64,000 nucleotides of DNA from Acidimicrobiales bacterium (GTDB lineage: Bacteria; Actinomycetota; Acidimicrobiia; Acidimicrobiales; Aldehydirespiratoraceae). Positions 1 to 9,100 of the stretch are shown one piece after another; positions within the stretch are counted from its first letter, which is position 1; every line of letters starts with the position of its first letter. The stretch lies in NCBI GenBank assembly GCA_029246685.1, contig JAQWMR010000015.1, forward strand, positions 146,149 through 210,148, given 5' to 3'. The position numbers and the translations under genes are program-made. The notes below the pieces were generated by a model, which saw nothing but the letters and a program-made list of their open reading frames with translations, made no database searches and had not been told where the DNA came from.

Positions 1-81
1 CTCGACACTCACGTCGTCGGGGCTGTCGACGATCTGCTTCACGACATATTCGCAAACGGCCTGTGCGGCTTCGCTCGACAT
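1..81 (-). CDS. khpA: KhpA-type KH-domain RNA-binding protein, N-terminal part (runs off window)
   Basis: The reading frame from the ATG at 81 down to the window edge gives 27 codons of a short KH-domain protein of the KhpA family. The N-terminus contains EYVVKQIVDSPDDVSVE, which matches the opening helix and strand of these proteins. Its start overlaps the rpsP stop (TGATG), so the two are translationally coupled, as is usual for rpsP-khpA in Gram-positive genomes. KhpA binds RNA in the cytoplasm, usually with KhpB. The rest of the protein, including GxxG, lies outside the window. Confidence 0.8.
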   Translation of the reverse strand, partial: MSSEAAQAVCEYVVKQIVDSPDDVSVE

Positions 82-614
82 CAGTCCTCATCCTCACTAT
101 CGCCGGCATCCGCCGGATCCGCATCACTCGGTGCGTCGTCCTCGGCGACGGGCGCCTCGGGGGCGTCCTCCGCGGCAGGTTCTTCAGCCACAGCTTCCTC
201 GACAGGAGCTTCCTCGGCGGGAGCCTCTTCAGCGACAGCTTCCTCGACAGGGGCTTCCTCGGCGGGAGCCGCGGCGGCCTCTGCGGCGTCGGCTTCCTTC
301 TCGATCTGCTTCTTGCTCTTCTTCGGCGCCGCGCTGGGCACGGCGGCATCGACGGTCTCGCCGGTGTGCTCGGTCCACGCACCACTGATCTTCAGCAGCT
401 TGGCGACCCGCTCGGTCGGCTGGGCGCCGTGCTGGAGCCAGTGGACGGCCCGTTCGTTGTCGATCTTGATGATTGACGGGTCCTGACGGGGCTCGTAGGT
501 GCCGATGATCTCGATAAAACGCCCATTGCGGGGCGAACGAGAGTCGGCGGCGACGACGCGGTAGGTGGGCTGCTTCTTCTTGCCCATCCGCATGAGGCGG
601 AGCTTGACGGCCAT
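81..614 (-). CDS. rpsP: 30S ribosomal protein S16 with long acidic C-terminal tail
   Basis: Ribosomal protein S16 of the small subunit, 177 residues from the ATG at 614. The conserved core begins [19 protein letters not shown] and continues through [15 protein letters not shown] and the GAQPTERV region, ending near residue 85. A Glu/Ala/Pro-rich, strongly acidic extension of about 90 residues follows, with repeated [16 protein letters not shown] units; the bare domain is normally 80-100 residues. The frame stays open upstream of 614, but that part does not resemble S16, and AGAAAG lies before the chosen ATG. It sits between ffh and khpA in the standard actinobacterial order. Confidence 0.95.
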   Translation of the reverse strand: MAVKLRLMRMGKKKQPTYRVVAADSRSPRNGRFIEIIGTYEPRQDPSIIKIDNERAVHWLQHGAQPTERVAKLLKISGAWTEHTGETVDAAVPSAAPKKSKKQIEKEADAAEAAAAPAEEAPVEEAVAEEAPAEEAPVEEAVAEEPAAEDAPEAPVAEDDAPSDADPADAGDSEDED

Positions 615-732
615 GTGTGGTTCGTTTCTTTCTGAGGAAGGTCTTCTGCCGCGGCGAATCGGGGCCGGGCAACCAGACAATTCAATCTGGGAGAGAGGGG
701 TGATTCCAACCCTCAAACGAGATCCGGTGCGA

Positions 733-2190
733 TCAGTTGAGCCCGGGGAAGTCGCCGTCGTCCATGCCTTGGAGAGCATCTTCGAGCCCCGGCAGTGACA
801 GCGGCGCCTTCGAGACCTTCGCCGGACCCTTCTCGGTCACCCGTCCGCCCTTGCGCTTCTTGCCCTTCTTGCCCTTATAGCGAGCCTTCGGGTTGGCCTT
901 CTTCGTGCCGAACCCCGAGAACTGCTTCATCATCGTGCGCATCTGCCCGAACTGGTTGAGCAGCTGCTTCACCTCATTGGGCTGGACCCCGGAACCGGCG
1001 GCAATGCGCTGACGGCGGGACCCATCGATGACGTCCGGATCGATGCGCTCGGCCGGCGTCATGGAGTGGATGATGCCCTCGATGCGGGCGATGTGACCGT
1101 CGTCGATCTCGACGTCCTTCGCTTCCTTCGGCAGCCCCGGCATCATTCCCATCAGGTTGCCGATGGGCCCCATCTTCTTGACCTGCTGCATCTGATCGAG
1201 GAAGTCCTCGAGCGTGAAGGTGCCCTCCATCAGGCGGGCGGCGGTCTCTTCGGCCTGCTCCTGTTCGAAGACCTCTTCGGCCTTCTCGATGAGCGTTTCG
1301 ACATCGCCCATGCCGAGGATGCGACTGGCGAGCCTGTCCGGGTGGAAGGTTTCGAAGTCCTCGAGCTTCTCACCGGTGGACGCGAACGCGATCGGCTTGC
1401 CGACGACCTCCTTGACCGAGAGAGCGGCGCCGCCACGGGCGTCGCCGTCGAGCTTCGTCAGGATGACGCCGTCAAGGGCGAGCGTCTCGTTGAATGCGTG
1501 GGCGACGGTGACGGCGTCCTGACCGGTCATCGCGTCGACAACGAGGAAGGTATAGTCCGGGCTGACGGCATCGGAGATCTGGCCGACCTGGGCCATCAGC
1601 TCTTCGTCGATCGCGAGACGACCCGCCGTGTCGACGATGACGACGTCGCGGCCGGTTCGGTTCGCCTCGGCGATCGCCTTGCTCGCGACGTCGACCGGGT
1701 CGGTCTGCTCGGAGAACACCGGCACACCGACCTGACCTGCGAGGGTCCGGAGCTGCTCGACCGCGGCCGGCCGCTGAAGGTCCGCGCCCACCAGTATCGG
1801 ATTGCGGCCCTGCTTCTTGAACCAGGCCGCGAGCTTGCCCGTGTTCGTGGTCTTACCCGCGCCCTGCAGACCGGCCATGAGGACGACCGTGGGCGGCTTG
1901 GAGGCGTAGGTGATCTTCATCGCCTCGCCACCAAGGCTCATGGTGAGCTCGTCGAGGACGATCTTGATGATCTGCTGGGCCGGATTGAGGGCCTTGGAGA
2001 TCTCCTCGCCGACCGCCCGTTCCCGGATGCGGTCCGTCATGCTCTTCGCAACATCGAGGTTGACGTCGGCTTCGAGCAGCGCCCGGCGGATCTCGCGCAG
2101 CGTCTCGTCGACGTCGTCCGCGCTCAGCTTCCCCTTGCCACGGAGGCCGCTGAAGATGTTGTCGAACCGATCGGAAAGCGTCTCGAACAT
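733..2190 (-). CDS. ffh: Signal recognition particle GTPase Ffh (SRP54)
   Basis: Protein component of the signal recognition particle, which binds signal sequences of membrane and exported proteins at the ribosome with 4.5S RNA. The 485-residue product has the N-domain, then the GTPase motifs GLQGAGKTT (G1), DTAGR (G3) and [10 protein letters not shown] (G4/G5), then a methionine-rich M domain with the [12 protein letters not shown]-binding motif, and a lysine-rich tail. The ATG at 2190 gives the family start [13 protein letters not shown]; upstream codons do not resemble Ffh. Its receptor FtsY is encoded nearby on the same strand. Confidence 0.97.
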   Translation of the reverse strand: MFETLSDRFDNIFSGLRGKGKLSADDVDETLREIRRALLEADVNLDVAKSMTDRIRERAVGEEISKALNPAQQIIKIVLDELTMSLGGEAMKITYASKPPTVVLMAGLQGAGKTTNTGKLAAWFKKQGRNPILVGADLQRPAAVEQLRTLAGQVGVPVFSEQTDPVDVASKAIAEANRTGRDVVIVDTAGRLAIDEELMAQVGQISDAVSPDYTFLVVDAMTGQDAVTVAHAFNETLALDGVILTKLDGDARGGAALSVKEVVGKPIAFASTGEKLEDFETFHPDRLASRILGMGDVETLIEKAEEVFEQEQAEETAARLMEGTFTLEDFLDQMQQVKKMGPIGNLMGMMPGLPKEAKDVEIDDGHIARIEGIIHSMTPAERIDPDVIDGSRRQRIAAGSGVQPNEVKQLLNQFGQMRTMMKQFSGFGTKKANPKARYKGKKGKKRKGGRVTEKGPAKVSKAPLSLPGLEDALQGMDDGDFPGLN

Positions 2191-2249
2191 GAGTGCAGAT
2201 CGTACTGGCGACCCTGGACATTCACGGTCGCCCGGTAGCGTTCGCGGCA

Positions 2250-2681
2250 ATGGCTCTCTCGCTCCGCCAATGGATGATCGTCGGCGTGCTCGTTCTCGGT
2301 TTTCTCATCGCGGCGCTGGCGGTCGCGTCCGGTGGCGACAAGGCCCCCCAGATCGACACTGCGGCGTGGTGCTCCAACGCCGTCGGACTCGAGGGCGTGC
2401 GGCCGCTGCTGGAAGGCGACGTCGACGTCGCAACCGCCGAGAGTTTCGACGACGCCCGCTATGCGTTCTACGCCGTCGAGGTCCTCGCCCCATTCGAGAT
2501 TCGATCGGACATCGCCCGTCTCGCGGACTTCACGTTCATCACGTCGCAGGCGTTCGCGACCTCGGACTGGCCGGACGCCTTCGAAGCGGCGCGTGACAAC
2601 GTCGACACGGTGGCCGTTGCGGAGTCGATCCTCGCCGTCGACGGCGAGCTCGCCGCCTGCGGCGTCAATTTCGCCGGCTGA
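2250..2681 (+). CDS. Membrane-anchored hypothetical protein
   Basis: A 143-residue protein of no family I recognise. It has an N-terminal membrane segment (about residues 8-27, WMIVGVLVLGFLIAALAVAS) followed by a hydrophilic extracytoplasmic domain rich in Asp and Ala with two cysteines (CSNAV and ACGVN). The gene is divergent from ffh (59 bp apart) and converges on ftsY with only 3 bp between stop codons. Regular codon use and the ATG at 2250 placed right before the hydrophobic segment support it being real. Confidence 0.75.
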   Translation: MALSLRQWMIVGVLVLGFLIAALAVASGGDKAPQIDTAAWCSNAVGLEGVRPLLEGDVDVATAESFDDARYAFYAVEVLAPFEIRSDIARLADFTFITSQAFATSDWPDAFEAARDNVDTVAVAESILAVDGELAACGVNFAG

Positions 2682-2684
2682 GCG

Positions 2685-3791
2685 CTACTCGAAGAGTGCG
2701 TCGACGAATTCTGTCGCGTCGAAGTCGACGAGATCGTTGATGCTCTCACCGAGGCCGACGAGTTTCACCGGCACGCCGAGCTCCGAGTGGATCGCGATCA
2801 CGATGCCGCCCTTGGCCGAGCCGTCGAGCTTTGTCAGCACGACGCCGGTGACGTCGGCCGTCTCGGCGAACTGCTGGGCCTGCGACATGCCGTTCTGACC
2901 GGTGGTCGCGTCGATGACGAGCAGCGTCTCGGTGACGGTGCCGACACCCTTCTCGGCGACGCGACGGACCTTCGACAGCTCCTCCATGAGGTTCGTCTTG
3001 GTCTGTAGACGCCCCGCTGTGTCTGCCATCACGATGTCGGCGTGGCGGGCGCCGGCTGCTTCGACGGCATCGAAGACGACAGAGCTCGGATCGGCGCCCT
3101 CGGCGCCGCGGACGATGTCGACGCCGCTTCTCTCGGCCCACATGGTGAGCTGCTCAGCTGCGGCAGCGCGGAACGTGTCGCCCGCGGCAAGGACGAGTTT
3201 CTTGCCGTCATTGGTTTCGCGGTGGGCGAGCTTGCCGATCGTGGTCGTCTTGCCCACGCCGTTCACGCCCACGAACAGCCATACAGCCGGGCCAGGCTCG
3301 CCGCCGGCCGCGACGGTGTCAGCGGACAGGCTACGGTCGAACCCGTCGAGTCGCGCCACGATCTCGGCCTTCACAAGAGCCGGGAGTTCTGCGGTGTCCT
3401 CGATGTCGGCCTCCGCGACCTGCTCGCGAACGGCGTCGATGATCGAGGACGACGTGGTGACGCCGACATCAGCGCGTATGAGCGCTTCTTCGAGATCGTC
3501 CCAGGTCTCGCCACTGATCTTGCCGCCGGAGAAGACCGAGCCGAGGTAGCCGCCCAGCGCCGACCGCGCGGTCGAAAGCCGCTCCCGGAAGGACGGCGTC
3601 GGTGCGTCTTCGATGACCGCTTCTGGCGCGTCGTCGACAACGATCGCCCCATCAGCTGGGGCCGGGGCGTCGAGAACCGTCGGCGCGTGGTCGTCCAGAA
3701 CGAGGACGTCTCCGCGGTCCCGAAGGAGCACGAAAGCCGAGGCGCCGATGATGACGACCGCGGCGATTGCGATGATCACTGCGAACAACAT
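2685..3791 (-). CDS. ftsY: Signal recognition particle receptor FtsY
   Basis: SRP receptor GTPase at the inner face of the membrane, partner of Ffh. The 368-residue protein starts with a hydrophobic segment (LFAVIIAIAAVVIIGASAFVL), typical of actinobacterial FtsY, followed by a short acidic linker and the NG domain. GTPase motifs are VGVNGVGKTTTIGKLA, DTFRAAA, DTAGRL and TKLDGSAKGG. It lies downstream of the HtrA-like gene with a 41-bp gap and may be cotranscribed with it. Confidence 0.97.
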   Translation of the reverse strand: MLFAVIIAIAAVVIIGASAFVLLRDRGDVLVLDDHAPTVLDAPAPADGAIVVDDAPEAVIEDAPTPSFRERLSTARSALGGYLGSVFSGGKISGETWDDLEEALIRADVGVTTSSSIIDAVREQVAEADIEDTAELPALVKAEIVARLDGFDRSLSADTVAAGGEPGPAVWLFVGVNGVGKTTTIGKLAHRETNDGKKLVLAAGDTFRAAAAEQLTMWAERSGVDIVRGAEGADPSSVVFDAVEAAGARHADIVMADTAGRLQTKTNLMEELSKVRRVAEKGVGTVTETLLVIDATTGQNGMSQAQQFAETADVTGVVLTKLDGSAKGGIVIAIHSELGVPVKLVGLGESINDLVDFDATEFVDALFE

Positions 3792-3832
3792 GGAGCCCGG
3801 ATACTACCGCCCCGCGCCGCGCCTTCTCGGCG

Positions 3833-5542
3833 CTAGTTGCTGCCGAGGGTGACGGTGGTTTCGAGGCGCTCGCCGTCGCGGAGGAGTTCGACCTGGACGA
3901 GGTCACCGGGGCGGAACAGCTTGACCTCAGCGGAGAGCTCGGCCATCGAGCTGATCAGCTCGCCGCCGAGCGACACGATGAGGTCGCCGGCCTGGAGGCC
4001 CGCGTTGTCGGCCGGGGCGTCGGACACGACGGACTGAACGAGGGCGCCAACCGTGCCATCGGTGGGCGTGGCGCCGCTCACGCCGAGGTGGGCGAGATCG
4101 AGCGACTCGCCGTCGACGATGCGCTGGGCGATCAGAACGATGGTGTCGCTCGGAACGGCGAAGCCGATCCCGATGTTGCCGATGTCGTCGTTGCCTGCGG
4201 TACGGATCTGTGTGTTCATGCCGATCACGCGGCCGTCTCGATCAGCGAGCGCCCCGCCGGAGTTGCCTGGGTTGATCGGCGCATCGGTCTGGATCATCTC
4301 GACATCGACCGGGTTGGTCGGGTCCGATCCACCGAAGTTGTTGATCCGGTTCACAGCCGACACGATGCCGGCGGTCACGGACTGATCGAGCCCAAAGGGG
4401 CTGCCGATCGCGACGGCGAGCTGGCCGACCTGCACGGTCTCCGTGGGAGCGAAGACGGCTTGCACGAGATCCGCCTCGGTCGGATCGACTTGGACGACCG
4501 CAATGTCTCGTGCGGAATCGCCGCCGATCACGGTGCCGGAGATGCGGTTGCCATCACCGAACTGGACGACGACGGCCGACGCGTCGCCTGTCACATGGTC
4601 GTTGGTGAGGATGTAGCCCTCCTCAGCGTCCCAGACGATGCCTGAGCCCTGACCGTCGCTCGTCCGGATCAGCACGACCGAGGGTGAGACAGCGTCGGCG
4701 ACATCTGCCACCGGTTCGTCGCTCTCCTCGCCCGTCAACGGCCCGACCGGATCTGCGGGAAGGATCGACGAACTCGTGTCGTCACCTGACGAGACCGGCC
4801 GATCGGCGATCGGTGTGGGGACCGTCTCGGTCGCGACCGGCTCGTCGTTGAGCGAGTCGCCGATGATGATACCCGCCGAGACCATCGTCGCGGCAGCGAG
4901 GAGGACGGCGAGAACACCTACCGCCACCCGCCACCGGCGGCGCTTCGGTCCGAGAGGCGGTGGACCGAAGGCACCCGGTAGGGGTGGCGAATCTGGGGGC
5001 CCGGTGGGCGGCGTCGTATCGCCGGGCCGGGGCGGATTGGCCGCGGTGGGCGGATGGTGCAAAACGGAGCCACGGGGCCCCGCGTTGCGGAGGCGGGACC
5101 GGGTCGGCCGCGAGATCGCGGCGGGCGGTTCGTAGGACACCGTCGTGGCAGGCTCGACAACCGGTATCACTTCGGGCTCCAGGCTGCGGCCGGGAGCAGG
5201 AGGGGGAGCGGGGATTGCCTCGGGCACGGGCGGGGTCCCGGCCCGCGGGGGCGCTGGCGGCGGAGCAGGAATCGAGCCGGTCGACCCGGCCGAACTCGAC
5301 GGAGGCGCGGCGACCGACGGAAGCGGGGCCGGCTCGAACCTCAGCGACCGACCCGGAATCGGATCGGTCGCATCAGGGCCCGCCGGGCGGCCGCTTCCGG
5401 TCGCCGTTGGGGGAAACGGCGGCGCAGCGTCGGGGGGAACGTCGGCTGCGGCTGTCTGGGGAAGCGACCGCTCATCGGCGGGCCGGCCCGACGAAGTGGG
5501 GGAAACCTCGTCGTGCGAGTGGTCGATCGGATCTCGATCCAT
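3833..5542 (-). CDS. HtrA/DegP-type membrane-anchored trypsin-like serine protease with PDZ domain
   Basis: Surface-exposed quality-control protease of 569 residues. Residues 1-200 are a Pro/Ser-rich cytoplasmic region with many PPP runs, and a membrane anchor follows (about 206-228). The chymotrypsin-fold domain shows the triad His316 (TNDHV), Asp346 (ARDIAVV) and Ser428 (GNSGG). A C-terminal PDZ domain begins near residue 485. This domain order matches actinobacterial HtrA/PepD proteases. The ATG at 5542 is the first in frame after a stop-rich region. Confidence 0.92.
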   Translation of the reverse strand: MDRDPIDHSHDEVSPTSSGRPADERSLPQTAAADVPPDAAPPFPPTATGSGRPAGPDATDPIPGRSLRFEPAPLPSVAAPPSSSAGSTGSIPAPPPAPPRAGTPPVPEAIPAPPPAPGRSLEPEVIPVVEPATTVSYEPPAAISRPTRSRLRNAGPRGSVLHHPPTAANPPRPGDTTPPTGPPDSPPLPGAFGPPPLGPKRRRWRVAVGVLAVLLAAATMVSAGIIIGDSLNDEPVATETVPTPIADRPVSSGDDTSSSILPADPVGPLTGEESDEPVADVADAVSPSVVLIRTSDGQGSGIVWDAEEGYILTNDHVTGDASAVVVQFGDGNRISGTVIGGDSARDIAVVQVDPTEADLVQAVFAPTETVQVGQLAVAIGSPFGLDQSVTAGIVSAVNRINNFGGSDPTNPVDVEMIQTDAPINPGNSGGALADRDGRVIGMNTQIRTAGNDDIGNIGIGFAVPSDTIVLIAQRIVDGESLDLAHLGVSGATPTDGTVGALVQSVVSDAPADNAGLQAGDLIVSLGGELISSMAELSAEVKLFRPGDLVQVELLRDGERLETTVTLGSN

Positions 5543-5642
5543 GTGCAGAAGGTACGGGGTAGAGGTGAAAGGATTCGTAAGGACGGGCGAAAATCGAAGG
5601 AAAACGATTCTCGCAGGTCCGTCGGGAAGAGGAACCCATCAC

Positions 5643-6014
5643 ATGACGGCTTTCATCCTGAACATCACATTCGAGTGCCGGGACCCGTTGGCATTGGGAC
5701 AGTTCTGGGCCGAGGTGACCGGCTACACAGTCGACCCCGAGGCGAACGAACTCCGTACTCGCCTCACGAAGTCCGACCCCCGCGGTGTTCGTCATCTCCT
5801 CTTCCAGAAGGTCGACGAACCCCGTCAGGACACCCGAATCCACATCGATCTCGCCGCGCCCGAGCCAGAGACGGAGATCGAGCGCCTGATCGAGTTCGGC
5901 GCAAGGCTCGAGGACCCGCGGGACGCCGATGGTCGCCCCGCATGGCGAGGCAATGCCGAGAAGGGCTGGGTCGTGCTGCGAGACCCCGAAGGCAACGAGT
6001 TCTGCCTCGGCTAG
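5643..6014 (+). CDS. VOC-superfamily (glyoxalase/bleomycin-resistance-like) protein
   Basis: A 123-residue single-domain protein with the VOC fold pattern: an opening strand FILNITFECRDPLALGQFW, a central IHIDLAAPE strand, and the closing WVVLRDPEGNEFCL. The family includes metal-dependent lyases, dioxygenases and resistance proteins, and the substrate here cannot be told. A purine-rich site (GAAGAGG) precedes the ATG at 5643. It converges on the histidine kinase gene, with a shared hairpin between them. Confidence 0.85.
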   Translation: MTAFILNITFECRDPLALGQFWAEVTGYTVDPEANELRTRLTKSDPRGVRHLLFQKVDEPRQDTRIHIDLAAPEPETEIERLIEFGARLEDPRDADGRPAWRGNAEKGWVVLRDPEGNEFCLG

Positions 6015-6025
6015 GTCCTCAGCAG

Positions 6026-6061
6026 GAGTTGACACAGGAGCCTGGCTCCTTGTGTCAACTC
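6026..6061. terminator. Bidirectional hairpin between convergent genes
   Basis: Arms 6026-6042 and 6044-6061 are complementary with one bulged base (GAGTTGACACAGGAGCC against GGCTCCTTGTGTCAACTC). The hairpin begins 12 bp after the VOC stop and its right arm contains the histidine kinase stop codon. There is no clear T-tract, so it would act through the stem alone or in both directions. Confidence 0.65.
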
Positions 6062-7250
6062 AGGGGCGGGGGAAGCGCAGGGTGAAGCGGGAGCCTTCGC
6101 CGACGGTCGAGTCGAGTTCCACGCGGCCGCCGTGTGCTTCGGCGATCTGACGGACGATCGTGAGGCCGAGTCCGGACCGGCCGGCCACTCGAGCCTCCTG
6201 CGTGTCGCCCCGCCAGAACCGCTGGAAGACCCGCATCTGGTCCTCCGCGTCGATTCCCGGACCCTCATCGATGACCGCCAGCGTCACCCAACGGCCCTCG
6301 TCGGCGGCAGCGACTGTCACTGTGGACTCGGCGGGTGCGAGACGCACGGCGTTGGCGACGAGATTGGCGGCCGCGCGGTGAATTGCCTGGGCGTCACCGC
6401 GCACCGGGAGACCGGAGTGGGGCACGTCGGCCGCGAGCGCGATCCCGTTGGCCTCGGCGGTTGCCTCGAACTCCTCCACCAGGTCGTTCACTTCGGCCAC
6501 GAGATCGACGTCTTCACGACGGGTCTGGCGGGTGCCGTGGCGGGCGTAGAGCAGAAGGTCATCGACGAGCGTTGACATCCGCTCCGCAGAACGACCGACC
6601 ACCTCGCCCACAGATCGCAGGTCCTCAGCTTTCGCGTCAGGATCACCCAGGCCGACGTCGACGTTCGTCCGGATCACCGCGAGCGGGTTGCGCAGCTCAT
6701 GGCTGGCCTCGTGGATGAATTCCCGTTGCGACTCGAATGCATCATCGAGCCGCTCGAGCATGCCGTCGAAGGTGTCGGCGAGTTCCTTGAGTTCGTCCTC
6801 CGGCCCGTCGAGCTCGATTCGGCGCGAGAGATCCGTCGCTTCGATCTCCTTCGCGACATCGGTGATGCGGCCGACCGGCCGAAGCACGAGCCCGGCCACG
6901 AACCAGCCGACGAACAGACTTCCGACGAAGAGGAGACCGAGCGCGCCGAACGCGTAGGTCCGGAGCTGGTCGAGCGCTTGCTCGTTCACCGCCTGCTCGA
7001 ATCGCAGCAGGTAGTCAGGCTGCCCGACCTCGACGGTGGCAAGACCCAGCCCACCTTCCTCGTCCTGAACGATCGCGATCCATTCCTCGGTGCGATAGAC
7101 GTTCTGGTTCTCGAGCGACCGGGCCACGCCGGCATAGATCACACCGACGACAATCGTCGCCAGTCCGAAAAGCAGTACCGAATAGAGCACCGTCAGACGG
7201 AACCGGATGGACCCGGCCCAGCCATGCAGACGAGGGGCGGTTTCAGTCAT
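6060..7250 (-). CDS. Two-component sensor histidine kinase
   Basis: Membrane sensor kinase of 396 residues. It has two membrane segments (about 19-40 and 98-120) around a short extracytoplasmic domain, then a HAMP linker (RPVGRITDVAKEIE), a HisKA domain with phosphoacceptor His184 in SHELRNPL, and a HATPase_c domain with N, G1 (DEGPGID) and G2 (GRSGLGLTI) boxes. It overlaps the upstream response regulator by 8 bp and is its evident partner. The signal it senses is unknown. Confidence 0.93.
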   Translation of the reverse strand: MTETAPRLHGWAGSIRFRLTVLYSVLLFGLATIVVGVIYAGVARSLENQNVYRTEEWIAIVQDEEGGLGLATVEVGQPDYLLRFEQAVNEQALDQLRTYAFGALGLLFVGSLFVGWFVAGLVLRPVGRITDVAKEIEATDLSRRIELDGPEDELKELADTFDGMLERLDDAFESQREFIHEASHELRNPLAVIRTNVDVGLGDPDAKAEDLRSVGEVVGRSAERMSTLVDDLLLYARHGTRQTRREDVDLVAEVNDLVEEFEATAEANGIALAADVPHSGLPVRGDAQAIHRAAANLVANAVRLAPAESTVTVAAADEGRWVTLAVIDEGPGIDAEDQMRVFQRFWRGDTQEARVAGRSGLGLTIVRQIAEAHGGRVELDSTVGEGSRFTLRFPRP

Positions 7251-7956
7251 TGCCCTGTGCGTCGTCGTCGGGCGCGTCCGGGTCCATCAGCCGATAGCCC
7301 TTGCCGATGACAGTCTCGATCAGCTGCGCCTCGTCGTCGCTCGACAACTTGCGGCGCAACGTGCCGACGGTGACTCGCACCGTGTTGGTGAACGGATCGG
7401 CGTGCTCGTCCCACACATGCTCGAGCAGGTGCTCCTGGCTGAGCACATCGTCGACATGGGTCATGAAGTAGCGCAGCAGCGCGAACTCCTTGGCCGTCAA
7501 CTCGAGGTCGCGTTGGCCTCGCCGGGCCCGGTGCTTCGTGTCGTCGAGCTCGATGTCACCGACCGCCAGGACCGACCCGGACTTGGCCGCGTCGCGGCGC
7601 AGCAACGATCGCACCCGGGCCGTCAGCTCGCCTAACGCGAACGGCTTGACGAGGTAGTCGTCGGCGCCGTGATCGAGTCCGTCGATGCGGTCGTCCACCG
7701 AGTCTCGGGCGGTCAACATCAGCACGCGGGGCGGCTCGCCCTCGGGCGGGTCGTCGCGGAGCTGACGGCAGACGTCGAGGCCGTCCATATCCGGCATCGT
7801 GAGATCCAGGCACACCAGGTCGTACGGCACGAGGGCTGCCTTCTCGAGCGCTTCGACGCCCCCGTTGGCGATGTCGACGGCGTACCCTTCGCGGCGAAGC
7901 CCCCGAGCCACGGCGTCGGCCAGTTCGACCTCGTCGTCGACCACGAGAATGCGCAT
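7243..7956 (-). CDS. OmpR-family response regulator
   Basis: DNA-binding response regulator of 237 residues. The receiver domain begins MRILVVDDEVELAD and carries the phosphorylated Asp51 (LDLTMPDMDG) and a Lys at VKPFALGEL. A winged-helix Trans_reg_C domain follows, with TAKEFALLRYF and the RVTVGTLRRKL recognition region. The ATG at 7956 matches the family start; in-frame codons further upstream have no receiver features. It is the first gene of the pair with the kinase and is divergent from the MoxR operon. Confidence 0.95.
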   Translation of the reverse strand: MRILVVDDEVELADAVARGLRREGYAVDIANGGVEALEKAALVPYDLVCLDLTMPDMDGLDVCRQLRDDPPEGEPPRVLMLTARDSVDDRIDGLDHGADDYLVKPFALGELTARVRSLLRRDAAKSGSVLAVGDIELDDTKHRARRGQRDLELTAKEFALLRYFMTHVDDVLSQEHLLEHVWDEHADPFTNTVRVTVGTLRRKLSSDDEAQLIETVIGKGYRLMDPDAPDDDAQGND

Positions 7957-8077
7957 CGCCGAGACGCTACCTGTCCGCGTCTTTCGGTTGCGCTTATCGT
8001 GCGCCAGGTTCACTGCCATGCCTGCCACGGTGTTGACCGCACCACAACGGACCGAAAGTTCGTGTGAAGGAGTCTGA

Positions 8078-9100
8078 ATGACCGAAAACACCGAGGAACT
8101 GCCATCACTCGAGCGAGCCCTGGTCGAGCTGCGGCGGGTCATCGTCGGCCAGGAACGGCTGAACGAACGGCTCCTCGTCGCGCTCGTCGCCGGCGGACAT
8201 TGCCTCCTCGAGGGCCCGCCCGGCCTCGCGAAAACCCTCGCTGTGCGAACCCTCGCCGACACCACCGGCGGCTCGTTCGCGCGGGTGCAGTTCACCCCTG
8301 ATCTCCTCCCGGCCGACATCACCGGCACCCGGATCTACCGTGCGTCGACCGAGCAGTTCGATGTCGAACTCGGCCCGGTCTTCGCCAACTTCGTTCTCGC
8401 CGACGAGATCAACCGCGCCCCCGCGAAAGTGCAGTCCGCCCTGCTCGAGGTGATGGCAGAGCACCAGGTGACAATCGGCGGCGAGGCCCACGAAGTCCCG
8501 TCGCCGTTCCTCGTGCTGGCCACGCAGAACCCGATCGAGTCCGAGGGCGTCTACGCGCTCCCCGAGGCACAGCGCGATCGCTTCTTGATGAAGGTCGTCA
8601 TCGACTACCCCACGCCGCACGAGGAACTCGAGATCGTGCGGCGGATGGGCGTGAATCCACCGAGCGCGAACCAGGTCCTGTCCCCCGAGATCGTGCTCGA
8701 ACTCCAGAGCCAAGCCGACGCCGTGATCGTGGATCAGGGCACGCTCGACTACGCGGTCAACCTCGTGATCACGACGCGCGATCCGGGCAACCACGGGCTG
8801 CCGGACCTGGTCGGCATGATCGAGTACGGCGCGAGCCCGCGCGCATCCCTCGGCCTCATCGCCGCGGGCAAGGCTATGGCCCTGCTCCGCGGTCGTGACT
8901 ACGTCGTGCCTCAGGACGTGTTCGACATCGCCCCCGATGTCCTGCGCCATCGGCTCGTGTTGTCCTACGAGGCTCTGGCCGCGGATCTCGACGTCGAGCA
9001 GGTCATCATCCGGCTCCTGTCCACCATTCCCGCTCCGATGGTCTCGCCGACCACCCGGGACCCCGCCCGCCTCGGCGAGGCTGACTACCGCCCGACGTGA
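8078..9100 (+). CDS. MoxR-family AAA+ ATPase
   Basis: AAA+ chaperone-like ATPase of 340 residues. Walker A is GPPGLAKT, Walker B is LADEINRAPAKVQSALLEVM, and sensor ATQNPIE and arginine-finger LPEAQRDRF motifs follow, all diagnostic of MoxR. A good ribosome site (GAAGGAG, 8066-8072) precedes the ATG. It heads an operon with a DUF58 protein and a VWA protein; such clusters assemble or activate metal-dependent or envelope complexes through VWA partners, though the client here is unknown. Confidence 0.95.
   Translation: MTENTEELPSLERALVELRRVIVGQERLNERLLVALVAGGHCLLEGPPGLAKTLAVRTLADTTGGSFARVQFTPDLLPADITGTRIYRASTEQFDVELGPVFANFVLADEINRAPAKVQSALLEVMAEHQVTIGGEAHEVPSPFLVLATQNPIESEGVYALPEAQRDRFLMKVVIDYPTPHEELEIVRRMGVNPPSANQVLSPEIVLELQSQADAVIVDQGTLDYAVNLVITTRDPGNHGLPDLVGMIEYGASPRASLGLIAAGKAMALLRGRDYVVPQDVFDIAPDVLRHRLVLSYEALAADLDVEQVIIRLLSTIPAPMVSPTTRDPARLGEADYRPT

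Noticed and set aside
614..779. Longer S16 start at 779
   Set aside because: The added 55 residues overlap the end of ffh and do not resemble S16; the ATG at 614 gives the conserved start.
1066..2238. A 390-codon plus-strand open frame opposite ffh
   Set aside because: Entirely antisense to the well-conserved ffh gene, with no family features.
6026..6061. Hairpin as an insertion-sequence end
   Set aside because: There is no transposase or target duplication nearby, and its place between two convergent stop codons fits a terminator.
7957..8328. Longer response-regulator start at 8328
   Set aside because: The extra region is Arg/Ser-rich, overlaps the divergent MoxR gene and precedes a perfect receiver start at 7956.
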